DNA from: an uncultured Synergistales bacterium
GTDB lineage: Bacteria; Synergistota; Synergistia; Synergistales; Aminobacteriaceae
Length of the DNA: 64,000 nucleotides
Assembly: GCA_905235735.1 (NCBI GenBank)
Contig: CAJOMU010000001.1
Span: 1-64,000 of the forward strand
Reading direction: 5' to 3'
Part shown: positions 45,826 to 53,324 of the stretch, piece by piece
How positions within the stretch are numbered: the stretch's first letter is position 1
How the letters are laid out: each line of letters opens with the position of its first letter
Notes under the pieces: model-generated
Told to the model about the DNA's origin: nothing
The model's database searches: none
What the model saw: the letters and a program-made list of their open reading frames with translations, nothing else
Position numbers and translations under genes: made by a program

Positions 45826-46944
45826 ATGAAGAAGAGAATATCATTACTCGCTGTAATTTTTACGGCGGGTATTTTTTTTACGCTTTCACATTCAGCATAT
45901 GCACTTGATGCTTCAGATGAGACAATAAGAATTCTTGAACGCTGGACATCTTCGCATTGGGGACAGGACTGTTTCGTGTGGATAGTGCATTATCCTGATG
46001 AGATTGTAGATGCATGGACGGAATCAGAAGCGTTACGTTCGGGAATGAGTGATGCGGAACGTGAGAGGTTCAGAAGAAATTTTGTGTCTGAACTGAAACT
46101 TGATTCATCAGAGACATTTTTAGTCAGCATATATTCATTTGGTGCAAGGCCGGTTAATTTGTCGCCTGTACGTGATAATGTATCATTGCTATCATCGATA
46201 GGAGAACGCATAAAGCCGACGCGATATGATAACAGTCTCGATAATCCGTCTCAGGGAATCGTTCAAGGTCTGGTGTTCTTTCCGAAGCAAAGCAACAAGG
46301 ATTATGTTATAGCGTTAAACGGAATGGGACGAACCGAACGAATATTTTCATTCTCACCTCCTGAACCTGTTACGCCTCCGAAAGAAGAGAAGAAACCTGA
46401 AGTTGTAGTAGTGAACATACCGAAGAGAGAACCCGCAGTAAGATCAAAGCCTAAACCCAAACCTACACCGCCGCCTCCGCCAGCAATACCACCGAGACCA
46501 GTTCAGCCGCTCTTTCAGGAAAGTTCAAACGACATGGCCGATTTCGTGAATTCAGTGCGAGAACGCGGAAGCAATGATGTGAATGTGAGAAGCAATCCAC
46601 CTGCATTGACGACAGCAAGACCGACCAATATCGACAACGCATATGTGAGCCGTGAAAATGTTCTGAGGAAATTTCTGACGTTATGGTCGAATAACAATCC
46701 GAATGAGATGTATGATATGTTATCAGAGAATTCAAAGAAGATAATCTCGCGAGAAAATTTTGCGAAGGAGATAGCGAAGGATTCAGGATTTCGTTCGGGC
46801 CTCAAGAGCGACTATAGAATAGACTGGATTGGAGAGGAACGAGCGAAGGTAATCACGACGAGGAAGACATTAGTGTTCAGGTCAGTAGTAACGAGGACGC
46901 TGGGAGTTACGCGAGAAGGTTCATCGTGGCGTGTCATATGGTAA
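45826..46944 (+). CDS. Exported protein with Pro-rich linker and NTF2-like C-terminal domain
   Basis: This 372-residue protein has a signal peptide (KKRISLLAVIFTAGIFFTLS). A mature N-terminal domain (residues about 25-185) is followed by a Lys/Pro-rich linker (KPKPKPTPPPPPAIPPRP) long enough to span part of the periplasm. The C-terminal 100 residues (LRKFLTLWSNNNPNEMYDML and later SWRVIW) resemble an NTF2/SnoaL-like fold. Function is unknown. The gene is one base from the preceding exported protein gene, so the two probably act together in the envelope. Confidence 0.68.
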   Translation: MKKRISLLAVIFTAGIFFTLSHSAYALDASDETIRILERWTSSHWGQDCFVWIVHYPDEIVDAWTESEALRSGMSDAERERFRRNFVSELKLDSSETFLVSIYSFGARPVNLSPVRDNVSLLSSIGERIKPTRYDNSLDNPSQGIVQGLVFFPKQSNKDYVIALNGMGRTERIFSFSPPEPVTPPKEEKKPEVVVVNIPKREPAVRSKPKPKPTPPPPPAIPPRPVQPLFQESSNDMADFVNSVRERGSNDVNVRSNPPALTTARPTNIDNAYVSRENVLRKFLTLWSNNNPNEMYDMLSENSKKIISRENFAKEIAKDSGFRSGLKSDYRIDWIGEERAKVITTRKTLVFRSVVTRTLGVTREGSSWRVIW

Positions 46945-46984
46945 AATTTTTGCACTTCAAATTTAATTCAGGAGGTTTATTATC

Positions 46985-48085
46985 ATGTTTAACCGCAAAA
47001 TGTTAATCGTTGTTTCCGTTTTTCTGCTCGCTGTAATGTCTGTACCGTCATGGGGCGCATCATTCAAGAAGAAAACAATCTCCGACCAGCAGTTTTTGGA
47101 CATGTGCGAAGCGGGGGATACTCAGGGTGTTATCAATGCAATAAACTCAGGAGCTAATCTCAACGCTAAGAACAATGTCGGCACTACTGCGCTTATGTGT
47201 GCAGCAGAGAAAGGCCATACAGAAATCGCCAATGCACTCATCAAGGCTGGTGCTGATGTCAACGCTAAGGACAAATGGGGCAGTACGGCTTTAATGGAGG
47301 CAGCAGAGAAAGGCCATACAGAAATCGCCAATGCACTCATCAAGGCTGGTGCTGATGTCAACGCTAAGACCAATGACGGCAGGACGGCTTTAATGGAGGC
47401 AGCAAGGATTGGCCATACAGAAATCGCCAATGCACTCATCAAGGCTGGTGCTGATGTCAACGCTAAGGACAATTACGGCTATGGCTATGCTAAGCATTAC
47501 GGCTATACTGCGCTTATGTGGGCAGCAGAGAAAGACCATACAGAAATCGCCAATGCACTCATCAAGGCTGGGGCTGATGTCAACGCTAAGGACGATTACG
47601 GCGAGACTGCGCTTATGCGGGCAGCAAGGGGCCATACAGAAATCGCCAATGCACTCATCAAGGCTGGGGCTGATGTCAACGCTAAGAACGAATTCGGCTG
47701 GACTGCGCTTAGGTGGGCAGCAGACTATTGCTCTACAGAAATCGCCAAGGCACTCATAAAGGCTGGGGCTGATGTCAACGCTAAGGACGATTACGGCAAG
47801 ACTGCGCTTATGGTGGCAGCAAGTAGAAGCTATGGTACAGAAACAGTCAATGTGCTCATCGAGGCTGGGGCTGACGATTTAACCGATATGGAAGGCAAGA
47901 CAGCACTAATCTATGCCGCAAGCGAATTTGGGACGAACGCCGAAATAGTCAACGCTCTCATTGACGCAGGCTCATACGTTAAACATAAAGACAACGAGGG
48001 CAACATGGCCGTTGATTACGCACGCAAAAATTACCAGCTCAAAGGCACAGACGCACTCAAACGCCTTGAGCAACTCAGCAGGTGA
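46985..48085 (+). CDS. Exported ankyrin-repeat protein 1
   Basis: This 366-residue protein has a signal peptide (KMLIVVSVFLLAVMSVPSWG) followed by about ten ankyrin repeats of the form GxTALMxAAxxGHTEIANALIKAGADVNAK. The internal repeats are nearly identical at both protein and DNA level. The last two repeats differ and form a capping end (MAVDYARKNYQLKGTDAL). Such proteins act as protein-binding scaffolds in the periplasm or outside the cell. AGGAGG lies before the start. A shortened paralogue follows directly with the same promoter and signal-peptide DNA. Confidence 0.9.
   Translation: MFNRKMLIVVSVFLLAVMSVPSWGASFKKKTISDQQFLDMCEAGDTQGVINAINSGANLNAKNNVGTTALMCAAEKGHTEIANALIKAGADVNAKDKWGSTALMEAAEKGHTEIANALIKAGADVNAKTNDGRTALMEAARIGHTEIANALIKAGADVNAKDNYGYGYAKHYGYTALMWAAEKDHTEIANALIKAGADVNAKDDYGETALMRAARGHTEIANALIKAGADVNAKNEFGWTALRWAADYCSTEIAKALIKAGADVNAKDDYGKTALMVAASRSYGTETVNVLIEAGADDLTDMEGKTALIYAASEFGTNAEIVNALIDAGSYVKHKDNEGNMAVDYARKNYQLKGTDALKRLEQLSR
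47130..47870 (+). repeat. Near-identical 99-bp class repeats in ankyrin gene 1
   Basis: The stretch coding for HTEIANALIKAGADVNAK recurs six to seven times with few base changes, at about 99-bp spacing (one unit is 96 bp and one is longer). Equal repeats like these permit gain or loss of units by recombination, also with the copies in gene 2. Confidence 0.85.
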
Positions 48086-48152
48086 ACCAAGCGAAAACTA
48101 TAAAACATGGTAAAATTTTGCACTTCAAATTTAATTCAGGAGGTTTATTATC

Positions 48153-48728
48153 ATGTTTAACCGAAAAATGTTAATCGTTGTTTCCGTTTTTCTGCTCGCA
48201 GTAATGTCTGTACTGTCATGGGGCGCATCATTCAGGTGGAAAACAATCGCTGAACAGCAGTTTATGTACATGTGCACAGAGGGGGATACTAAGGGGGTAA
48301 TTGAGGCTATAAACTCAGGGATTAATGTAAACGCTAAGGGCAATTACGGCCATACTGCGCTTATGCGGGCAGCATCTCATGGCCATACAGAAATCGCCAA
48401 TGCACTCATCAAGGCTGGGGCTGACCTCAACGCTAAGGCCAATAACGGTGTGACTGCGCTTATGTGGGCAGCAAGGGGCCATACAGAAATCGCCAATGCA
48501 CTCATCAAGGCTGGGGCTGCTGTCAACGCTAAGGACTATGACGGCGATACTGCGCTTATACTGGCAGCATTGAGTGGCAATACAGAAATCGTCAACGCTC
48601 TCATTGACGCAGGCTCATACGTCAATGAGAAAAACAACAGGGGCAAAATGGCCGTTGATTACGCACGCGAAAATTACAAGCTCAAAGGCACAGACGCACT
48701 CCAACGCCTTGAGGAACTCAGCAGGTGA
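48153..48728 (+). CDS. Exported ankyrin-repeat protein 2 (short paralogue)
   Basis: This 191-residue protein has the same signal peptide as its neighbour (two substitutions) and about five ankyrin units. The first repeat and the C-terminal cap (MAVDYARENYKLKGTDALQR) match protein 1, while three to five internal units are lacking. About 45 bp upstream and 110 bp of 5' coding DNA are almost identical to gene 1, which marks a recent tandem duplication. The shortened array suggests units were lost by recombination or were gained in gene 1. Confidence 0.9.
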   Translation: MFNRKMLIVVSVFLLAVMSVLSWGASFRWKTIAEQQFMYMCTEGDTKGVIEAINSGINVNAKGNYGHTALMRAASHGHTEIANALIKAGADLNAKANNGVTALMWAARGHTEIANALIKAGAAVNAKDYDGDTALILAALSGNTEIVNALIDAGSYVNEKNNRGKMAVDYARENYKLKGTDALQRLEELSR

Positions 48729-48770
48729 ACCAAGCGAAAGACTATGAAACAGTGAAATAATATGTTCTAT

Positions 48771-48813
48771 CCAGCACACATGGCACAATAATTCGAGAAT
48801 GTCAGTGTGCTGG
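48771..48813 (+). repeat. 9-bp inverted repeat upstream of the small acidic gene
   Basis: CCAGCACAC (48771-48779) and GTGTGCTGG (48805-48813) are exact complements with 25 nt between them. No T-run follows, so it is not a standard terminator. It could be an operator or a cassette end. Confidence 0.7.
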
Positions 48814-49056
48814 ACAGCAACAATAACATGTAAATTAAAGGAGACTCAATTAAATGACTACAGCAGCAATAGAAACTGAAAGAACTGTTAAGACCGGCAA
48901 TATCGTTCTTGATGATGACGATGACAGCTGGGCAGATGCTCCGCTTACACCTGAAGAAGAGGAAGGACTCAGGCGTGGACGTGAAAACGCTAAAAAGGGA
49001 GATTACCTTACGCTTGAAGAATTCATGAAGGGACTTTAAACATCTGGACAGCAACA
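48810..49056 (+). repeat. 13-bp direct repeats flanking the small acidic gene
   Basis: CTGGACAGCAACA occurs at 48810-48822 and at 49044-49056, just outside the 61-codon gene. The first copy overlaps the right arm of the inverted repeat. The spacing makes the gene look like a small inserted or excisable unit. Confidence 0.7.
48854..49039 (+). CDS. Small acidic protein, antitoxin-like C-terminus
   Basis: This 61-residue protein has an Asp cluster (VLDDDDDSWADAPLTPEEEE) and a C-terminal helix pair (GLRRGRENAKKGDYLTLEEF) similar in style to the C-terminal ends of RelB/Phd-type antitoxins. No toxin-like gene is beside it. AAAGGAG lies before the ATG. The gene is enclosed by two copies of CTGGACAGCAACA and has a 9-bp inverted repeat upstream. 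Function is not known. Confidence 0.6.
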   Translation: MTTAAIETERTVKTGNIVLDDDDDSWADAPLTPEEEEGLRRGRENAKKGDYLTLEEFMKGL

Positions 49057-49070
49057 GCACTTAAATTATC

Positions 49071-49634
49071 ATGAAAATAAAAATATCTCGTCCTAAATTC
49101 ATTATGTGCTTTCTCTTTCTCGGTCTCGTCGTGCTCGTTCGATTCGCTATGCGTGATATGGAACTCGATGTTGATGTCCTCCGTGAAAGTATCATGAATC
49201 TTCCTGCCGTAATCATGGAGAATATTCAGCTATCACGTGAAGTTTCTGGTGATATGTGGCGCATAAAAATTCCTTACTTAGACCGCGACGGCGATACAGT
49301 AAACGTTAAATCACTCGACATTCGCAGAGAAATTAGCGGCGATAAAGGCGAATGGTATTTCTTCGGACGTGAAGGAATATATTCGCATGACGTTAAAGAA
49401 GCAAGCATTACAGATTTGCTCGGAACACTCAAAGATGAAAACCGAACATGGAATCTTGAAGGCAAAAGATTAAACTGGCAGGAAAAAAATAATACACTCA
49501 CTTTCCCTGAAGGTCTCACAATTTATGATGAGGAACTCTCATTGAAAGCACCTAATGCAAGCATGGATAACAGCGGCGTGATATTATTAGATCATGGAGG
49601 CGTAATCCAATGGCTAAAACCTTTAGAAGAATAA
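49071..49634 (+). CDS. lptC: LptC-like LPS transport periplasmic protein
   Basis: This 187-residue protein has one N-terminal membrane anchor (FIMCFLFLGLVVLVRFA). It has a periplasmic beta-jellyroll pattern typical of LptC (SGDMWRIKIPYLDRDGDTVNVKSLDI, then LEGKRLNWQEKNNTLTF). LptC takes LPS from the LptBFG extractor and hands it to LptA. It overlaps the LptD-like gene by 25 bp, which supports the assignment. Sequence conservation in this family is weak, so context carries much of the call. Confidence 0.78.
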   Translation: MKIKISRPKFIMCFLFLGLVVLVRFAMRDMELDVDVLRESIMNLPAVIMENIQLSREVSGDMWRIKIPYLDRDGDTVNVKSLDIRREISGDKGEWYFFGREGIYSHDVKEASITDLLGTLKDENRTWNLEGKRLNWQEKNNTLTFPEGLTIYDEELSLKAPNASMDNSGVILLDHGGVIQWLKPLEE

Positions 49635-51352
49635 TATTATTGCTCACAGTTCTGCTCTCTCTGAATCACAATCTTTATGCTCTGTATGCTGCTGAATATG
49701 AAAAGTATTATGTCGAAGAATCCAGTGAGATATTAGATGAAAATATTTCACACTCCACATCCGAATCTGACACCGTAACCCTCAATGCAGATCGAGTATC
49801 TTTTAATGATGATACAGGTTACGCTACAGCTGAAGGAAATGCAGTACTTCGATACAAGGACACGACCATAGAGGCCGAACGCATAGAATACAATGCAGAT
49901 ACCCAGAAAGTTCAGGCAATGCCACTGCCGAATGAGAAAGTTACGATTAAGTATGCAAACAGATACTTGCGAGGCGATCAGCTCGATTATGATCTCAACA
50001 GCAGAGAAGGAATCTTAACCGGCCCTTCAACACGTGTTCAGTTAGGAGAGAATCGCGGAGTGTTATACGTCTCAGGAGGAGAGATTGACGTTATCCCTTG
50101 GGAACTTGCAGAGGAACGCGGACTAGTTACAGGTAACCCTGAAGACTATATCGTACAATGGAGACAGGTATCACTCACAACATGCGCACTTGATCACCCT
50201 CACTACAGATTAGAATCCAAGACAATATCATTCATTCCAGGTAAAAGAGTAATCGCTAAGAACCCAAGAGTGTATTTAGGTAATACGTATCTCTTCACAT
50301 CACCTCTGAATTATGTCGTAAGTCTCAAACGTAGAGCAATGACATACTCATTCCTTCCGTACTTTCAGAGGAGTGATACCAAAGGCACAGGCGGAGGTAT
50401 AACAGGCACTATAGGCTGGGAAACAGGATCACTCTCAATAGGTCTTACGTATGCAAGTGAGGCAGGACTTGAGTCAATGTTTGAGCTTGAGCAGGAATTG
50501 AACGATGATTTTTCATTTACGATTGGAGTTGAAAATTCATGGGATGAAGTATGGGACGAAAGAGTTTGGAGACCATATGCATCATTGAATTACTCACATA
50601 GGGGATGGGATGCAGCTCTCAGATGGAGCAAGAATGAATACATCACAGACCGTAAAGACTCACTGAACAAATTCAAAGGCAGATTAGACCGCAGACCTGA
50701 ATTTGTGGTATGGGCACCATGGATAAAAACATCATCGTATTCATGGCTGAGGCTTCGCGCAGACTTCGGAAGTTATATTGAGACTATTCACGGCATCGAT
50801 GATGATAACATTACATCACGTTACGGAATGGGCTTCAGGCATTACTTCGAGAGACCATTGAATAGAGTCGGAACAGTTGAAATGTTCTCGAACACTGAAG
50901 GCTCATTATGGTTCTATGACCGTGAAGATGCAGACCACGAAATGCTGAGGAGTTTTACAGGAGTGCGATATACTATAGGTGCATTTGAATTCGGAACAGG
51001 ATACGAACGTCAATATGTCTGGGGAGAAAGTCCAATGCAATGGGATTTGTACCGTGAACGTGAAAGGATACATCAAAAGATTCGTTTTCCTCTTGGCCGC
51101 GAAGTATATACGTCTGTACGAGGCAGTTATGATTTGGATGAAAGCATGATTGATGAAGTGTATTACAGTATTCAATGGGTAACGGATTGCATGACGTGGG
51201 ATTTGCACTACAAGAATGACAGGACAGTTGACGGTGATGATGAGATTGGGATTTCACTGCTCATCAATGCATTCTCGGACAGGCCCGCATCATTCGGACA
51301 GAATATAAATACAGATCCTTTTGACAGACCTAAAGATGTTCCGAAGAAATGA
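49610..51352 (+). CDS. lptD: LptD-like outer-membrane LPS assembly protein
   Basis: This 580-residue protein has a signal peptide (RIILLLTVLLSLNHNLYA). Residues about 50-150 form the OstA/LptA-like jellyroll (LNADRVSFNDDTGYATAEGNAV, then EAERIEYNADTQKVQA). A segment TTCALDHPHYRLESK follows, typical of LptD between jellyroll and barrel, and many amphipathic beta strands run to the end. LptD inserts LPS in the outer leaflet. It is shorter than proteobacterial LptD (about 780 residues), so loops or strands are reduced. It overlaps lptC. Confidence 0.85.
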   Translation: MAKTFRRIILLLTVLLSLNHNLYALYAAEYEKYYVEESSEILDENISHSTSESDTVTLNADRVSFNDDTGYATAEGNAVLRYKDTTIEAERIEYNADTQKVQAMPLPNEKVTIKYANRYLRGDQLDYDLNSREGILTGPSTRVQLGENRGVLYVSGGEIDVIPWELAEERGLVTGNPEDYIVQWRQVSLTTCALDHPHYRLESKTISFIPGKRVIAKNPRVYLGNTYLFTSPLNYVVSLKRRAMTYSFLPYFQRSDTKGTGGGITGTIGWETGSLSIGLTYASEAGLESMFELEQELNDDFSFTIGVENSWDEVWDERVWRPYASLNYSHRGWDAALRWSKNEYITDRKDSLNKFKGRLDRRPEFVVWAPWIKTSSYSWLRLRADFGSYIETIHGIDDDNITSRYGMGFRHYFERPLNRVGTVEMFSNTEGSLWFYDREDADHEMLRSFTGVRYTIGAFEFGTGYERQYVWGESPMQWDLYRERERIHQKIRFPLGREVYTSVRGSYDLDESMIDEVYYSIQWVTDCMTWDLHYKNDRTVDGDDEIGISLLINAFSDRPASFGQNINTDPFDRPKDVPKK

Positions 51353-51371
51353 AGAAAGGTGATATTTGATT

Positions 51372-52196
51372 ATGCTGTTATGTTTTATGAACGGCGAGTT
51401 TCTTAAACCAGAAGACGCGAAACTTCCAATGTCAGATTTAATCATTCAGCGTGGTGTAGGAGTGTTCGAGGCGTTTGCTTCATTCAATCTCAAGCCCTTA
51501 ATGCTCACACCACACATGAATAGATTCATAAAGAGTGCAGAAGAATCCGGGATTGCGAATATTCCCGATGCTGAGTACATGAAGAATATCGTGCGTGAAG
51601 GAATTGCGAAGATAGGCCATGATGTAAGAATAAGAACGTTTCTTACCGGCGGAGATTATTTTGATTCTGAAAAAGGATGTTTCCCTGAGCCGAGATTTTT
51701 TGTGATTTTCGACAATGCAGGACTGATTACACCAGAAGAACGTGAACGCGGAGTTGTTCTTGAACCTGTAACGTTCGGACGCGATAACCCGGAAGTGAAG
51801 AGCGTGAATTACCGTGCGACATACAAGATGCCTTCGGGAGCATATGAGATTCTCTACTGTCCGAACGGTGAGATAACTGAAGCAGGACACAGCAACTTCT
51901 TTCTTGTTCTGAATGACAAAACGATACTCACTGCACCTACAACGAGAGTTCTCAAAGGTACAACGAGGAGTGCAGTGATTGAACTTTTGAGAGAAAACGG
52001 TTTTAATGTCATTGAGAGATGTCCGTTATGGTCGGAACTTTCTGTTTCATCAGAGGCATTCGTTACGGGAAGCATAAAGATGATAGTACCTGTTGTGAAG
52101 ATAGGCGGAATAACAATCGGAGACGGTAAACCAGGAAAAGTTACGAAGAAACTCTTTGAGCTTTACACGAAATATCTTGAGAGATGGCTTGAATAA
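51372..52196 (+). CDS. Class IV PLP-dependent aminotransferase
   Basis: This enzyme of about 274 residues is of the BCAT/D-amino-acid transaminase/ADC lyase fold. The N-terminal LIIQRGVGVFEAF contains the usual Arg-Gly-x-Gly-x-Phe-Glu motif. The PLP lysine is likely in VKSVNYRATYK near 145, and ITEAGHSNFFLV near 175 with LKGTTRSAVIELL near 205 gives the cofactor and phosphate contacts. Substrate choice among branched-chain amino acids, D-amino acids and aminodeoxychorismate cannot be made. TTG 51366 or ATG 51372 may be the start. Confidence 0.85.
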   Translation: MLLCFMNGEFLKPEDAKLPMSDLIIQRGVGVFEAFASFNLKPLMLTPHMNRFIKSAEESGIANIPDAEYMKNIVREGIAKIGHDVRIRTFLTGGDYFDSEKGCFPEPRFFVIFDNAGLITPEERERGVVLEPVTFGRDNPEVKSVNYRATYKMPSGAYEILYCPNGEITEAGHSNFFLVLNDKTILTAPTTRVLKGTTRSAVIELLRENGFNVIERCPLWSELSVSSEAFVTGSIKMIVPVVKIGGITIGDGKPGKVTKKLFELYTKYLERWLE

Positions 52197-52218
52197 TATA
52201 CATGAACAAGAGAAATAT

Positions 52219-52245
52219 CTTCAGAGCGTAATGTTCTGAAGTTTT
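52219..52245 (+). terminator. Terminator after the aminotransferase gene
   Basis: CTTCAGA (52219-52225) pairs with TCTGAAG (52235-52241), then TTTTC. It lies 23 bp after the aminotransferase stop and before the ribosome site of the acyltransferase gene. Confidence 0.6.
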
Positions 52246-52285
52246 CATAGAGACAAATAAAATTCATTCAGGAGGTTAAATTTTC

Positions 52286-53218
52286 ATGGAACAGATTCGT
52301 TCATTGTCGCAGTTAATCGAGGAAGCAACGAAGTTATGTGCAGAGAAGGGACGTAAGCGCATATCGGTAGCAATGGCAGAGGATGCAGGACTAATCTCAG
52401 CAATCGAAGAAGCCCGCAAAATGGGACTCGTTGATGCAACACTCGTAGGCAATCCTGAGAAGGTCAAAGCCTGCATAGCCGAAGCAGGAGCAGCAGAAGC
52501 AAACTATCACATCATCCCTGAGACGAATGAAGCAGCCTGCGGAATCGTGGCAGTAACCGAAGTATCATCAAAGCGTGCGGATATTTACATGAAGGGTCAG
52601 CTTCACACGGACAATTTCCTTCGCGGAATGCTGAACAAAGAAGTCGGATTACGCGTAGGCAAGAGAGCAATCTCACACTGCTACTTCCATTCGATTCCCG
52701 GATATGACCGCGTAATCTTCATCGCTGACGGTGCATTCAATATGTATCCTGACCTCAAGATGAAAGCTGACATCGTTCAGAACACAGTCAACTTTGCGCG
52801 TTCACTCGGCGTTGAGACCCCGAAGGTTGCATGTCTTGCCGCAGTCGAAATGGTGAACCCCGATATGCCTTGCACGTTAGACGCAACTGCACTCGTTCAG
52901 ATGAATGCACGCGGACAGATCAAGAACTGCATAGTTGATGGGCCTCTTGCACTCGACAACGCAATTGATGAGGAAGCCGCGAGAATCAAGCACATCAAAT
53001 CCGCAGTTGCAGGACATGCAGACGTGTTGTTTGTTCCTCAGATTGAAGTCGGAAATGCACTCGCGAAATCAATCAGCTTCTTCGCAAAGGGAAGTGAGAC
53101 AGCAGGATTAATCATCGGAGCATCAGCACCCGTAGTACTCACGAGCAGAGCGGATTCACCGAGAGCAAAATTATTGTCGATTGCAGGTGCAGTTATGCTT
53201 GCACATCATCAGGAATGA
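52286..53218 (+). CDS. Phosphate acetyl/butyryltransferase family enzyme
   Basis: This 310-residue protein is of the PTA/PTB family, transferring an acyl group between CoA and phosphate. Visible family stretches are VAMAEDAGLISAIEEARKMG, DIYMKGQLHTDNFLRGML near 115, VIFIADGAFNMYPDL near 150 and VGNALAKSISFFAKG near 262. The length fits phosphotransbutyrylase more than long PTA. No butyrate or acetate kinase gene is adjacent. AGGAGG precedes the ATG, and an intrinsic terminator follows. Confidence 0.88.
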   Translation: MEQIRSLSQLIEEATKLCAEKGRKRISVAMAEDAGLISAIEEARKMGLVDATLVGNPEKVKACIAEAGAAEANYHIIPETNEAACGIVAVTEVSSKRADIYMKGQLHTDNFLRGMLNKEVGLRVGKRAISHCYFHSIPGYDRVIFIADGAFNMYPDLKMKADIVQNTVNFARSLGVETPKVACLAAVEMVNPDMPCTLDATALVQMNARGQIKNCIVDGPLALDNAIDEEAARIKHIKSAVAGHADVLFVPQIEVGNALAKSISFFAKGSETAGLIIGASAPVVLTSRADSPRAKLLSIAGAVMLAHHQE

Positions 53219-53240
53219 TTTATCAGATTTGCATTCACTT

Positions 53241-53272
53241 GCGGGGGATAAAATTTCTCCCGCTGTTTTTTT
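53241..53272 (+). terminator. Terminator of the phosphotransacylase gene
   Basis: GCGGGGG (53241-53247) pairs over seven positions (one G-U) with CTCCCGC (53257-53263), followed by TGTTTTTTT. It closes the upstream unit only 14 bp before promoter module 2. Confidence 0.8.
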
Positions 53273-53285
53273 GATTTTCATTTCA

Positions 53286-53324
53286 GAAAGGAAATTGACA
53301 ATGACAGAAAATTCCGTGTATAAT
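53286..53324 (+). promoter_or_regulatory. Repeat-linked promoter module 2
   Basis: GAAAGG (53286-53291), 3 nt, TTGACA (53295-53300), 18 nt, TATAAT (53319-53324), then immediately the 7-bp tandem repeat. The hexamers are consensus. The predicted transcription start near 53331 lies within the repeat. The same DNA also codes for the N-terminus if the ATG at 53301 is used. Confidence 0.75.

Noticed and set aside
47122-47472. A minus-strand frame of over 110 codons across the ankyrin repeats
   Set aside because: It is produced by the periodic coding of the ankyrin units on the other strand. It has no ribosome site and mirrors the repeat.
53181-53300. A 40-codon N-terminal extension of the sugar transferase from ATG 53181
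   Set aside because: It overlaps the end of the phosphotransacylase gene and crosses its terminator, and it has no ribosome site. ATG 53301 has a good one.
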